Positions 1 through 9,508 are shown, counted from the first letter of the stretch. The stretch: DNA of 64,000 nucleotides from Flavobacterium azooxidireducens (GCF_023195775.1 NZ_CP096205.1:2108001-2172000); one strand, 5' to 3'. Program-made: numbers and translations. The notes: generated from the sequence alone by a model not told the origin.

Positions 1-1
1 G

Positions 2-1543
2 TCATCATTAAAATCGTTGGATGATTATTTTACTTTCATTAAAGAATTAGACAGAAACGATTGGTTTGGCGTATATGTAAATGCCATTGCTTCTCGATTT
101 GATCCACATACAAATTATATGGCTCCCGATGATAAAGAACGTTTTGATGTGAGTATCAGCGGTAAATTTGAAGGAATTGGAGCTCGATTACAAAAGAAAA
201 ATGATTTAACGGAAATCACCGAATTAATTTCGGGTGGACCAGCTTGGAGAGGAAAAGAACTTGAACAAGGTGATGTTATCTTAAAAGTTGCCCAAGGTGA
301 TGGTGAGCCTGTTGACGTAATTGGAATGCGATTAGATAACGTAGTTAAAAAAATCAAAGGACCAAAAGGAACTGAAGTTAGATTAACCGTTAAAAAAGTA
401 GACGGAACAATGAAAGTAATTTCATTAATTCGAGATATGGTTGAAACCGAAGAAACGTATGCCAAATCAAGCGTTGTAGAACGAAACGGAATGAAATACG
501 GTATCATTTATTTACCGAAATTCTACATCGATTTTGAAAACCAAGACAGTCGTGATGCCGGAAAAGATGTAGCCATTGAGGTAGAACGTTTGAAAGCACA
601 AGGCGTAAACGGAATCATTATGGATGTTCGTGATAATGGTGGCGGATCCTTAAAAACAGCAGTTGACATTACCGGATTGTTTATTGAACAAGGACCGGTA
701 GTTCAAATTAAATCGGCAGGAACTAAAAAGGAAGTTTTGTACGATAAAGATCCTAAAATTCAGTGGGATGGACCTTTAGTGGTGATGGTGAATAATTTCT
801 CTGCTTCGGCTTCAGAAATTTTAGCTGCAGCAATTCAGGACTACAAAAGAGGAGTTGTGATTGGAAGCAAACAAACCTACGGAAAAGGAACTGTTCAAAA
901 CGTAATTGATTTAAACCAATTTGTACGTGGTAATAATGTTGGCGATTTAGGAGCTTTAAAAACGACCACTCAAAAATTCTACAGAATCAATGGAGGTTCA
1001 ACACAATTAGAAGGTGTAACCAGCGATGTTGAAATGCCGGATCGTTATTCGTATATCGATATTGGCGAAAGAGATTTGGACAATGCCATGCCATGGACAA
1101 AAATTGACCCAGCTCCATTTAACATTTGGGATAAACAAACTAATTTTGATCGTGCTGTTCAAAATAGCAAAGCAAGAATGGCTCAAGATGAACATTTTCA
1201 ATTGATTGAAAAAAGTGCTAGATGGACAAAAGAAAGAAGAGATGCTGCAGTTTATAGTTTAAAATTAGATGCTTTTACGGCTGAACAAAATAGTTTGGAA
1301 GAAAAAAGCAAACAATTCAAACCGATTTCAGATTATAAAAATGATTTGGTATTTAAACCAGTTCCACAAGATTTTGAATTGATGAGTAAAGATGAATCAT
1401 TCAAAGAAAAAAGAGAGCGTTGGTTTGAAAGTCTATCCAAAGACATTTATGTGGAAGAAGCATTGAATGTGTTGGATGATTTGCAATCGAAACCGGTTGT
1501 AAAAGGAAAAGTAGATTTAAAGAAAAAAATTGTAAAATCATAA
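2..1543 (+). CDS. prc: Carboxy-terminal processing (tail-specific) protease, 5' end cut by window
   Basis: Periplasmic S41-family serine protease of the Tsp/Prc type, which degrades or trims envelope proteins from their C-termini. The reading frame is open from base 2, so the N-terminus lies outside the window and about 513 residues are visible. Seen: a PDZ-like region (FEGIGARLQ through GDVILKVAQGDGEPVDV), the S41 core with the FSASASE motif (central Ser codon at 806, the likely nucleophile), and the partner Lys in YGKGTVQ (codon 884). A charged, helical C-terminal tail of about 170 residues fits the extra domain of Tsp proteins, so this is Prc rather than the shorter CtpA form. A TTG at 17 is an artificial start, because the frame continues upstream. 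Confidence 0.93.
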   Translation, partial: SSLKSLDDYFTFIKELDRNDWFGVYVNAIASRFDPHTNYMAPDDKERFDVSISGKFEGIGARLQKKNDLTEITELISGGPAWRGKELEQGDVILKVAQGDGEPVDVIGMRLDNVVKKIKGPKGTEVRLTVKKVDGTMKVISLIRDMVETEETYAKSSVVERNGMKYGIIYLPKFYIDFENQDSRDAGKDVAIEVERLKAQGVNGIIMDVRDNGGGSLKTAVDITGLFIEQGPVVQIKSAGTKKEVLYDKDPKIQWDGPLVVMVNNFSASASEILAAAIQDYKRGVVIGSKQTYGKGTVQNVIDLNQFVRGNNVGDLGALKTTTQKFYRINGGSTQLEGVTSDVEMPDRYSYIDIGERDLDNAMPWTKIDPAPFNIWDKQTNFDRAVQNSKARMAQDEHFQLIEKSARWTKERRDAAVYSLKLDAFTAEQNSLEEKSKQFKPISDYKNDLVFKPVPQDFELMSKDESFKEKRERWFESLSKDIYVEEALNVLDDLQSKPVVKGKVDLKKKIVKS

Positions 1544-1554
1544 ATGGCAAATTG

Positions 1555-1562
1555 TATCTTTG
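1555..1562 (+). promoter_or_regulatory. Bacteroidetes -7 box (TATCTTTG) for the downstream permease
   Basis: Perfect TAnnTTTG match 12 bases after the prc stop. A TTG lies 22 bases upstream at 1530-1532 as a possible -33 element. It implies a 5' UTR of roughly 18 bases for the permease starting at 1586. Confidence 0.55.
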
Positions 1563-1585
1563 AGCAATAGTTGAAAAATAAACTA

Positions 1586-2692
1586 ATGTCCAAAAGTAAT
1601 AAGTCGTTAACTAGCATAGCACTTCAAAAATTCCGAAAGAATTTTTGGGGTGTTTTTAGTTTTGGTTATATCATACTGATGATTTTTTTTGCTCTATTTG
1701 CCTATGTTTTAGCACCGGATAATTCAGAAAATGCCAATCAAATGCATTTGTCTATTCATTCAAAATCGCCAGGTTTTGAAGTTCAAATGTTAGCTGTTCC
1801 ATCTGAGAAAATTGCTCCCAAAACCTTGAAAGGATATTTTTTCGGGCATCCCAATCAAGTGACTGAAATTCCGATTTTGGAATATAAGATTGTAGGGAAT
1901 TCAATTCAATATGTAGAATATACTGAAGATGCTGAATTAAAACAAATCAAAGAAATCACTTTAGATAAGTTCATTGGTTTTACTTCCATTCAAGAAGTTG
2001 AAAAAGAGTTAATCACCACTAAAAAATTCCACCTCGGAACCGATAAATACGGTCGTGATTTGTTGAGTAGAATGTTGGTTGGCTCACGTGTTTCAATTTC
2101 TATCGGCTTTGTCGCTGTTTTAATTTCAGTGATTGTAGGATTATTTTTTGGAGCTCTCGGTGGTTATTATGGTGGGAAAATTGATGCCATGGTGATGTGG
2201 TTAGTGAATGTAATTTGGTCTATTCCCACACTTTTATTGGTTATTGCTATTACGCTTGCCCTCGGAAAAGGTTTTTGGCAAGTTTTTGTAGCTGTAGGTT
2301 TAACCATGTGGGTTGAAGTTGCCCGTGTGGTTCGTGGTCAGATCATCAGCGTAAAAGAAATGCAATACGTCACCGCGGCAAGAGCATTAGGTTTTTCGGA
2401 TATGCGAATTATTCTGAATCACATCATACCAAATATTATGGCTCCTGTGATTGTGATTTCTGCGGCTAATTTTGCTTCTGCTATTTTGGTCGAAAGTGGT
2501 TTGAGCTTTTTAGGATTAGGAGCACAACCACCAATTCCCAGTTGGGGCGGAATGATTAAAGATCATTACAGTTACATCATTTTAGGAAAGCCGTATTTGG
2601 CATTAGTGCCAGGAACAGCTATTATGCTCATCACATTAGCTTTTATGATGACAGGCAATTCACTTCGTGATGCCTTGGATGTAAAGCAATAA
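1586..2692 (+). CDS. ABC transporter permease, OppC/DppC type
   Basis: Inner-membrane permease of a peptide/nickel-type (binding-protein-dependent) ABC importer, 368 residues. One N-terminal membrane segment (about residues 20-45) is followed by a long extracytoplasmic insert. The core membrane domain begins at the typical HLGTDKYGRDLLSRMLVGSR motif. The EAA loop reads AARALGFSDMRIILNHIIPN, and the C-terminal SFLGLGAQPPIPSWGGM is characteristic of OppC. ATG 1586 is preferred to TTG 1571 because it is a standard start and leaves a short UTR after the promoter at 1555. The partner permease, ATPase and binding protein are not in the window, so the substrate is unknown. Confidence 0.88.
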   Translation: MSKSNKSLTSIALQKFRKNFWGVFSFGYIILMIFFALFAYVLAPDNSENANQMHLSIHSKSPGFEVQMLAVPSEKIAPKTLKGYFFGHPNQVTEIPILEYKIVGNSIQYVEYTEDAELKQIKEITLDKFIGFTSIQEVEKELITTKKFHLGTDKYGRDLLSRMLVGSRVSISIGFVAVLISVIVGLFFGALGGYYGGKIDAMVMWLVNVIWSIPTLLLVIAITLALGKGFWQVFVAVGLTMWVEVARVVRGQIISVKEMQYVTAARALGFSDMRIILNHIIPNIMAPVIVISAANFASAILVESGLSFLGLGAQPPIPSWGGMIKDHYSYIILGKPYLALVPGTAIMLITLAFMMTGNSLRDALDVKQ

Positions 2693-2694
2693 AA

Positions 2695-2716
2695 AAACCA
2701 CGCTTTCACGTGGTTT
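2695..2716 (-). terminator. Intrinsic terminator of the coiled-coil gene
   Basis: Stem AAACCACG/CGTGGTTT with a 6-base loop. On the minus strand it is followed by a run of seven T, so it mainly serves the minus-strand gene ending at 2723. It lies between convergent genes. Confidence 0.75.
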
Positions 2717-2722
2717 GATTGG

Positions 2723-3307
2723 TTAGTTTCTAACTTTTCCTAATTTTTTTTGAGCATCTTCAACGTCAGCTTCAAGTTCTTTAATCTTGATTTGTTGTTT
2801 GCTGATTTTGATGTTTTCTTTTTCAACCTCAATTTCGGTTAACTTTCCTTTTCGTTTCTTTTTTTCAAAACGCTCCATGTTTTTTTGAAGTGATTTTTTT
2901 TCTCTAACCACTCTGTCCTGAGCTCTGGAAACACTTTTTTCTGCTGAGGCAACTCTGCTTTGTTGTCTTTCAAATTGTTTTACCTCTTTTTCATGCTTTC
3001 TTTGATCTTTGGCCAATTGTTTAGCTTCTTTATCTGCACGGTCTTTGGCTTTTTCAGCATCTCTTTGTTCTCTTTCAGCATCTTTAACTGCTTTTTCTCT
3101 TTCTCTTAAAGCCTTTGCTTCAGCTTCGTCAGCGGCGACTTTCTCTTTCAATGCCTTTTCTTGAGCAATTTTAATTTCTTCAAGTGTTTTTTCTTCAACC
3201 ATAATTCCGGTTTTAATTAACGTGTCTGCGGTTGTTGTTTTTGTTTCTTGTGCTTGGCTCATAATAGAGATTAGCAAAACCAAAAGGGTACTAATTTTAA
3301 ATTTCAT
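2723..3307 (-). CDS. Secreted coiled-coil protein of unknown function
   Basis: 194-residue protein with a signal peptide (MKFKISTLLVLLISIMSQAQ, cleavage after AQA/AQE). From about residue 40 to the end it is almost entirely charged heptad-like sequence rich in Lys, Glu, Ala and Arg (AEAKALREREKAVKDAEREQ and similar), so a long periplasmic coiled coil is expected. No catalytic motif is visible. It is monocistronic, between a terminator and an upstream -7 box. Similar Lys/Glu-rich secreted proteins are common in Flavobacteriia, but I know of no assigned role. Confidence 0.7.
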   Translation of the reverse strand: MKFKISTLLVLLISIMSQAQETKTTTADTLIKTGIMVEEKTLEEIKIAQEKALKEKVAADEAEAKALREREKAVKDAEREQRDAEKAKDRADKEAKQLAKDQRKHEKEVKQFERQQSRVASAEKSVSRAQDRVVREKKSLQKNMERFEKKKRKGKLTEIEVEKENIKISKQQIKIKELEADVEDAQKKLGKVRN

Positions 3308-3372
3308 AAAGGTGTATAATTAAATTAAACAAATTAATGTATCTCAAAAGAACAACTTTTTTAATACATTTA

Positions 3373-3380
3373 CAAAGTTA
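3373..3380 (-). promoter_or_regulatory. -7 box TAACTTTG for the coiled-coil gene
   Basis: TAnnTTTG match on the minus strand about 65 bases upstream of the ATG at 3307. No good -33 TTG is visible at the expected spacing. Confidence 0.4.
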
Positions 3381-3423
3381 GCAATAATCATTCCTATTTG
3401 TTAAAATTAAGATATTTTTTTGA

Positions 3424-4239
3424 ATGAGTAAAATAATTTTCATAGCTAAATTAGTATTAATTTTTTCAGTATGTGTTTCATGCAGAGATAATTATGTGTT
3501 AAAAGAAGGCGGTTCTGATAGTCAAATCATTAATCAAGAATTCGCTAAAATCGATTGGAATAATTTTGATTTTTATCCAACTTCCACAACCGGTCAAGTG
3601 ATTAAACATACGCATTATACACTTTCATATAAAGAAGAACATGAACAAGCAGAATGGGTTGCTTATGAATTGAAATCCGGAATTTCATCTTATTCAGATT
3701 TTAAAAGACCTTATTTTATTGAAGATCCCAAAGTAAAAACTCGTTCTGCTGATTGGCGAAATTATAAAAATTCCGGCTACGACAAAGGTCATTTGTGTCC
3801 TGCCGGAGATATGAAGTTTTCCAAAAAAGCATATAATGAAACATTCTACACATCTAATATTTCACCACAAAAATCAGATTTCAATGCAGGAGTTTGGAAT
3901 CGTTTAGAGCAAAAAGTTCGCTACTGGGCCGATAAATATGATGGTTTGTATGTGATAACCGGTGGCGTTTTAGAACCAAACCTCAAAACAATTGGTGAAG
4001 AAGATGTTTCTGTGCCGGATTATTTTTATAAAGTTCTATTTGATGTTTCGAATGATAAACCACGAATGATTGCTTTTTTAGTTCCACACAAAAACAGCGA
4101 CCGACCACTTTATGAGTTTGTTGTTTCGGTTGATGAGTTGGAAGAATTAACCGGAATAGATTTCTTCCATCATTTGCCTGATGAAATTGAAAACCAAATT
4201 GAAAGAAATAACGATTATAAATCATGGAGTTTTAATTAA
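3424..4239 (+). CDS. DNA/RNA non-specific endonuclease, lipoprotein
   Basis: 271-residue nuclease of the NUC1 (Serratia nuclease) family. A lipoprotein signal with lipobox VCVSC ends near residue 20, so it should be anchored in the envelope. The family signature appears as DKGHLCPAGD, with the catalytic His near residue 123. It is followed by FYTSNISPQKSDFNAGVWNR, the usual Mg-binding Asn region. Its stop overlaps the ATG of the next gene (TAATG), so the two secreted phosphodiesterase-type enzymes form an operon. A role in scavenging extracellular nucleic acid is inferred, not shown. Confidence 0.9.
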   Translation: MSKIIFIAKLVLIFSVCVSCRDNYVLKEGGSDSQIINQEFAKIDWNNFDFYPTSTTGQVIKHTHYTLSYKEEHEQAEWVAYELKSGISSYSDFKRPYFIEDPKVKTRSADWRNYKNSGYDKGHLCPAGDMKFSKKAYNETFYTSNISPQKSDFNAGVWNRLEQKVRYWADKYDGLYVITGGVLEPNLKTIGEEDVSVPDYFYKVLFDVSNDKPRMIAFLVPHKNSDRPLYEFVVSVDELEELTGIDFFHHLPDEIENQIERNNDYKSWSFN

Positions 4240-5080
4240 TGAATATGAAAAAGATAATTTTAGTTGTATTGATGATGTTGTCAAATCAATTTTTTGGTCA
4301 AGAAGTAAAAGTAATGACCTATAATATTCGTCTTGATTTAGCCAGCGATGGCGAAAACAGTTGGCCAAACAGAAAAGAAAAAGTTTCCGATTTAATTCAA
4401 TTTTATGAACCGGACATTTTTGGAATTCAGGAAGGATTGCCTCATCAAGTTCAGTTTTTAGATTCTGTTCTTCTGGATTATAAAGTGTTTGGAGAAGGAA
4501 GAGATGGAGGGAAAAATGGTGAACATAGTTCCATTTTCTACAAAAGCAGTAAGTTTGAATTAATTGAGTTTGATACGTTTTGGTTATCTGAAACACCGGA
4601 TGAAGCTTCAAAAGGTTGGGATGCGGCTTTGAACAGAATTTGTACCTATGGTATTTTTAAAGACATAAAAACTAAGCAGCTATTTTGTGTGTTTAACACT
4701 CATTTTGATCACGTTGGTGAAGTTGCTAGAAATAAAAGTGCTCAATTAATTCATCAAAGAATAAGTGAAGTGGCTAATAAAAATCATCGTGTAATTATTA
4801 TGGGTGATTTTAATTTAGAACCGAATTCTGAACCTATTTTATTCTTATCCAATAAATATGTTCATTCAAAAAGTGCTTCAAAATTGATTTACAATTCAGG
4901 GGAACATTCAATGCGTTTGAATTTCATAAACCAATTGGTAGAGAAAGAGAAATTGATCATATTTTTGTTTCAAAAAAATCATTCGAAATTAAAAAATATG
5001 CAGTTTTAACCGATAGTTATTCATGTAGATATCCATCTGATCATTTTCCGGTATTGGTTGAGCTAAAGTTTTTAAAATAA
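4239..5080 (+). pseudogene. Endonuclease/exonuclease/phosphatase family protein, frameshifted
   Basis: Secreted EEP-superfamily phosphodiesterase, with signal peptide MKKIILVVLMMLSNQFFGQ after a possible two-residue lead. Seen: TYNIRLD near the N-terminus, IQEG (metal-binding Glu), NTHFDHVG and GDFNLEP. The frame breaks at the G-run 4899-4902. Reading frame +0 runs to a stop at 5009 with unrelated sequence, while the other frame continues as GTFNAFEFHKPIGRE..DHIFVSKK..DSYSCRYPSDHFPVLVEL to TAA 5078-5080. One extra G would restore a 280-residue protein with the essential SDHFPV motif. It is either a real inactivating mutation, a phase-variable homopolymer or a sequencing error. Confidence 0.88.
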
Positions 5081-5081
5081 C

Positions 5082-6335
5082 CTACCATTCATTTACTTTA
5101 TTGGCATCTAATTTTAAAAAGATAAACAATAAAATTGTAAACGACCATAAACTTGAACCACCATACGAAAAGAAGGGTAGTGGCACACCAATGGTTGGAA
5201 AAAGTTTAATAAGCATCGTTATGTTTACAAAAAAATGGGTAAACAATATCGTGGCAACACAATAGCCGTAAACTCGACTGAATTTGGTTTTTTGTTGTTC
5301 TGCTAAATAAATAATACGAAATAAGAGTGTCACAAATAGCAGTATAACAACTGTTGAGCCCACAAATCCCCATTCTTCACCAACGGTTGTAAAAATATAA
5401 TCGGTGTGTTGTTCAGGTACAAAACCGCCTTTTGTTTGCGTTCCTTCCATAAAACCTTTTCCAATTAATCCGCCGGAACCGATGGCAATCATGGATTGGT
5501 TGAGGTTATATCCTTCATTTTTTAAATCGACGTTGTCACTAAATAAAACATTAATTCTGTCTTTTTGATGAGGTTCTAAAACATTATCAAAAACAAAACC
5601 TACCGAAAGAACAAAAGCGGTTGCTGCAACAAAAACAATTAAATAGGCTAATGGATTTCGGTCAACTCTTCTGGCTCTTAGGTAATGAAAAATCATAATT
5701 AACACAATCCCAATTAAAATATACATGGGCTGAATAAGCAAGGCTGTAAAAAACAGCACAACGGCTATAAATCCTGTCCAAAGATACCACTCAGGCAATC
5801 CTTCTCGATTGAGAACTAAGATTAAAGACAAGAAAATCATGGCACTTCCGGCATCCGGTTGCATCAAAATCAATAAAACTGGTAAACCAATGATGGCAAA
5901 TGCAATGAGTTGGTGATTCAAATTTTTTAGAAAAACCTGTGAGTCACTTAAATATTTTGCCAAAAGAAGTGCAACAGCTGTTTTTGCAATTTCGGATGGT
6001 TGGAAACTAAACGGACCAAATCCATACCAGTTTGTTTGTCCTTTTACGGTTTTTCCGAATACAAACAATCCTAAGAGAAGAACAATTCCTATGATGTAAA
6101 AAACAAATGAAAATTTCTCATACACTTTGGCATCAATCGTTAAAATGACAATGATTAATGGAATGCTCAGAATGATAAAAAGAAGTTGCTTTCCGTAATA
6201 GTCACTAAAATCAAATTCGGTAAACTCTATCGGAATAGAAGTAGAAAAGATATTTACCCATCCCATTATTACTAAAATGAAGTATAATAGAACGGTAATC
6301 CAATCTAAATTGCTGGTTACGCTTTGATTTTTCAT
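5082..6335 (-). CDS. rodA: Rod shape-determining protein RodA (SEDS glycosyltransferase)
   Basis: 417-residue polytopic SEDS-family peptidoglycan glycosyltransferase that polymerises lipid II for lateral wall growth with PBP2. Seen: about ten membrane segments and the conserved motifs FGPFSFQPSE, LMQPDAGSAM (with the catalytic Asp), GGFVPEQHTDYIFTTVGEEWG and FFSYGGSS. It is the last gene of the mreBCD-mrdA-rodA operon, and its ATG overlaps the mrdA stop at 6335. Position beside mrdA, rather than in a division cluster, favours RodA over FtsW. Its stop lies one base from the end of the broken nuclease gene on the other strand. Confidence 0.95.
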   Translation of the reverse strand: MKNQSVTSNLDWITVLLYFILVIMGWVNIFSTSIPIEFTEFDFSDYYGKQLLFIILSIPLIIVILTIDAKVYEKFSFVFYIIGIVLLLGLFVFGKTVKGQTNWYGFGPFSFQPSEIAKTAVALLLAKYLSDSQVFLKNLNHQLIAFAIIGLPVLLILMQPDAGSAMIFLSLILVLNREGLPEWYLWTGFIAVVLFFTALLIQPMYILIGIVLIMIFHYLRARRVDRNPLAYLIVFVAATAFVLSVGFVFDNVLEPHQKDRINVLFSDNVDLKNEGYNLNQSMIAIGSGGLIGKGFMEGTQTKGGFVPEQHTDYIFTTVGEEWGFVGSTVVILLFVTLLFRIIYLAEQQKTKFSRVYGYCVATILFTHFFVNITMLIKLFPTIGVPLPFFSYGGSSLWSFTILLFIFLKLDANKVNEW

Positions 6336-8188
6336 TAATGATTAATTCTAAAGGGTTCACCACTTAACACTTTTGCATATTCACTTTCTAAACTTGAATT
6401 GAGAATTTTTTTCTCTAAGTCTGTTCGTGTGATTTTATCAGTCAAATATTTTTCGATCATCAAACTGGCAATTGGTCCTGCAATCCGAGCTCCCCAATAA
6501 CCATTTTCAACAAATACAGCAATAGCGATTTTCGGGTTATCTTTTGGTGCAAAAGCCACAAAAATAGAGTGGTCAGTCAATTGCACTCGCTGTCCGTTTA
6601 TTTTGGTGAAGTTTTCTGCCGTTCCGGTTTTTCCACAAATTTCAATACCTTTTACTTGTAATCGGGAGGCTGTTCCTTTGTTATAAACGTCAAACATACC
6701 TTGTATAACAGGTGGAAAATACTGTTTGTCTATTGTGGTTTGATGTTTGGTTGTGAATTTTTTATCAATGGTATGGTCCTTTATTTTTTTGATTACGTGA
6801 GGGGTATAGTAATAACCTTGATTAGCAACCGCACACATTACATTGCACAATTGAATTGGCGTCATCAAGACTTCTCCTTGACCAATAGAATTCGATATGA
6901 TAGTAGTGCTTTTCCATCCACCGGCAGAATAATATTTGTCGTATAATTTTGAAGTGGGAACATTTCCTTTTCGTCCTGGAGGTAAATCATAACCCATAAA
7001 ATTTCCTAACCCAAAACTTTTTAAATGATTACTCCAAGCATCCACACCATAAGCTGGTTTTGGATATTTTTCAATAATTTTTTTATACGTATTGGCAAAG
7101 TAAGTGTTGCAAGAACTATAAATTCCTGCATTCAAACTAAATCCGCCTGAATCGTGGCATTTCATAAAACGGTTTCCGTAACTAAATCCTCTTCTGCAGA
7201 AAAAAGTAGTTTGTTCATCAATTACTTCTTCTTGCAAACCAATTAAAGCGGTTAAAATTTTAAATGGTGAGCCTGGAGGATATTCTGCTAATAAACCTCT
7301 GTCATATAGTGGTTTGGCAATACTATCGTTATAAAGTTGAGTATAGTTTTTAGAGCGTTGTCTTCCTACCAAAAGAGCAGGGTCGTAGGTTGGTGCTGAA
7401 ATTAATGCTAAAATTTCCCCGGTTTGTGGTTCAATTGCAACAATTCCACCACGTTTATTTTTCATAAGTTCCTCGCCATATTTTTGAATATCAATATCCA
7501 AAGTCAAAGTGATATCATCACCTTGTTTTGAAATTGTGTCAAAAATTCCTTCTTTATACGGACCAATATCTCGGTTAAATTTATCTCTTTGAATATATTT
7601 TACACCTTTTTTGCCTCTTAAAAATTCCTCATATTGTTCTTCAACACCCTGTCTACCAATTAAATCACCACTTCTGTAATAAGGGTTTTTTTCAATCATT
7701 GCCGGATTTACTTGTGTAATAAACCCAAAAACATTCGCTCCAACATTCACTTGATAATCTCTAAGAGAACGTTTTTGAATATAAAAACCTTCAAATTTTC
7801 TGATTTTTTCCTGAAAAGCAGCAAATTCTTTTTTATTTAATTGTGGTAAGAAAACAGAGGGCAATCGCGGACTATATACAATTGCTTTGTTGATTTTTTT
7901 ATCAAATTCTTCTTTTGTAATATCGACTAATTCACAAAATTTTAAAGTATCCAAATTTTTAATCTCTCTCGGAACTACCATGATGTCATACGAAGGCTGA
8001 TTGGCAACCAAAAGTTTTCCTTTTCTGTCATAAATATAGCCGCGTTCGGGATATTCATAAACAATTTTAATGGCGTTGTTTTCCGATTTTAATTTGTATT
8101 CGTCGTCAATTATCTGCAAATAGAATAACCTCGCCAAAATGGCAAGGGTTACAAAAATTATCAAGGATGGTAAAATAGCTTTTCTCAA
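6335..8188 (-). CDS. mrdA: Penicillin-binding protein 2 (elongasome transpeptidase)
   Basis: 617-residue class B PBP that cross-links peptidoglycan in the elongation complex. It has one N-terminal membrane anchor (ILPSLIIFVTLAILARLFYL), a dimerisation/pedestal region with YDRKGKLLVANQPSYD, and the transpeptidase domain. Active-site motifs are visible: SPFK (Ser about 307, Lys about 310), SCN in IYSSCNTYFAN, and KTG in EICGKTGTAENF. It starts four bases before the mreD stop and abuts rodA, so it is translated as part of the shape operon. Confidence 0.96.
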   Translation of the reverse strand: MRKAILPSLIIFVTLAILARLFYLQIIDDEYKLKSENNAIKIVYEYPERGYIYDRKGKLLVANQPSYDIMVVPREIKNLDTLKFCELVDITKEEFDKKINKAIVYSPRLPSVFLPQLNKKEFAAFQEKIRKFEGFYIQKRSLRDYQVNVGANVFGFITQVNPAMIEKNPYYRSGDLIGRQGVEEQYEEFLRGKKGVKYIQRDKFNRDIGPYKEGIFDTISKQGDDITLTLDIDIQKYGEELMKNKRGGIVAIEPQTGEILALISAPTYDPALLVGRQRSKNYTQLYNDSIAKPLYDRGLLAEYPPGSPFKILTALIGLQEEVIDEQTTFFCRRGFSYGNRFMKCHDSGGFSLNAGIYSSCNTYFANTYKKIIEKYPKPAYGVDAWSNHLKSFGLGNFMGYDLPPGRKGNVPTSKLYDKYYSAGGWKSTTIISNSIGQGEVLMTPIQLCNVMCAVANQGYYYTPHVIKKIKDHTIDKKFTTKHQTTIDKQYFPPVIQGMFDVYNKGTASRLQVKGIEICGKTGTAENFTKINGQRVQLTDHSIFVAFAPKDNPKIAIAVFVENGYWGARIAGPIASLMIEKYLTDKITRTDLEKKILNSSLESEYAKVLSGEPFRINH

Positions 8189-8691
8189 TTTTTCGTGGGC
8201 TTAAACATATAGATGAGTAAAATACAAAGTATCAGTGTAAAGATAGTACTCAAAATGGTTCGAAGCAATATATCCCAGAAAAAACTAAATCGGAATATTT
8301 CTAATAAAAAGAAAATAATGTGATGTGTTAAAACCGAAATCAGCAGAAATGAAAACCGTTCCGGCGTAAGTCTTTCGTTGATTTTTACGGTTTGATATTC
8401 ATAACTCAATCCAAAAGAAAATTTAAAAAACGAAGGTCGTAAGTAGGCTAATGTTAAGCAAGATGCTGCATGAACGCCACCGGAGTTGTTAAACATATCC
8501 ATCGTAATTCCTAATAAAAAACTGGCTAACAAAAGTCCGTTTTTATTGCTGTTAACTGGGTAAAGTAAAATAAAAAGAATGTAAGGATAAGGATTCACAT
8601 AACCCAAAAAATTGATCTTACTGAAGATAGCTACCTGAGCCAAAATCAGCAAAACAAAACGAATAATATTGATGATTACCGTACTATTCAT
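8185..8691 (-). CDS. mreD: Rod shape-determining protein MreD
   Basis: 168-residue small integral membrane protein with four to five predicted hydrophobic segments (LLILAQVAIFSKINFLGYV, YILFILLYPV, LLASFLLGITMDMF, and a strongly hydrophobic C-terminus). The GITMDMF..GGVHAASC stretch is typical of MreD. It overlaps mreC upstream and mrdA downstream by a few bases, which supports translational coupling. It links MreBC to the wall-synthesis enzymes. Confidence 0.9.
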   Translation of the reverse strand: MNSTVIINIIRFVLLILAQVAIFSKINFLGYVNPYPYILFILLYPVNSNKNGLLLASFLLGITMDMFNNSGGVHAASCLTLAYLRPSFFKFSFGLSYEYQTVKINERLTPERFSFLLISVLTHHIIFFLLEIFRFSFFWDILLRTILSTIFTLILCILLIYMFKPTKN

Positions 8692-9508
8692 TTTGGTTTT
8701 GATTTTCTAATTCTAAAATTTCTTTACGGTCTATATTTTCAATAATATAAACATGACCTAAACTTGTCATGTCGTTAAACAATTTCACATCGATGGTGAA
8801 ATAGTTGGTTTTATCGTCTGTGTAAATTTTATGAATCGTTCCAATGTTCACATTTTCAGGAAAAATAATCGATTGAGCTCCTGTTACAATTGTATCTCCT
8901 TTTTTAACAGAAGCCAATCTTGGAACATCAATTAATTGAACATAACCTGTGTTTTTTCCATTCCAAGTTAATGTTCCAAAATGACTCGTTTTTTTGATTT
9001 TGGCATTGATTTGTGATCTTACATTCAAAATGCTGATAACGGTAGCATAATTTTTTGAAGTGTTTTCTACAATTCCAATAATTCCTTTGCTGTTTACAAC
9101 GCCCATGTCTGATTTAACGCCTTTAGCAGTTCCCGAATTGATGGTTAGGAAATTTTCATGAACGTTATAGGAGTTATTGATGATTTTTGACTGAATCACT
9201 TTATAGTTTCCAAAACTGCTCAGTAATTCTTTGTCTATGATTTTGGTTGTATCTTTTCTGTTGTAAAGTAAGCTTTTTAAACGAGCATTTTCGTTGGCTA
9301 AACCTTCGTTTTCTGTTTTTAAATTCAAATATTCGTTCACTGAATTGATGCGTTCATAAACACCTCCGGTAACAAAATTAGCCGAATTAATTACTTTACT
9401 TCGATGATACGAATGTGATTGAATTGTGAGTAATAACGAAATGACCAAAAGCAGCAAAAACAGTAGCCTTGTACTGTTTTTTATGATAAAAATAAATATC
9501 TGCTGCAT
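8684..9508 (-). CDS. mreC: Rod shape-determining protein MreC
   Basis: 274-residue bitopic periplasmic scaffold of the elongasome. It has one N-terminal membrane segment (LLFLLLLVISLLLTI), a short coiled coil (NEYLNLKTENEGLANENARL) and the beta-rich C-terminal domain with GTAKGVKSDMGVVN and DVPRLASVKKGDTIVTG, both typical of MreC. It lies 53 bases downstream of mreB and overlaps mreD. Confidence 0.95.
   Translation of the reverse strand: MQQIFIFIIKNSTRLLFLLLLVISLLLTIQSHSYHRSKVINSANFVTGGVYERINSVNEYLNLKTENEGLANENARLKSLLYNRKDTTKIIDKELLSSFGNYKVIQSKIINNSYNVHENFLTINSGTAKGVKSDMGVVNSKGIIGIVENTSKNYATVISILNVRSQINAKIKKTSHFGTLTWNGKNTGYVQLIDVPRLASVKKGDTIVTGAQSIIFPENVNIGTIHKIYTDDKTNYFTIDVKLFNDMTSLGHVYIIENIDRKEILELENQNQNE

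Noticed and set aside
115..507. Open frames opposite prc and similar antisense frames throughout
   Set aside because: They lie fully inside well-supported genes on the other strand and show no protein-like features.
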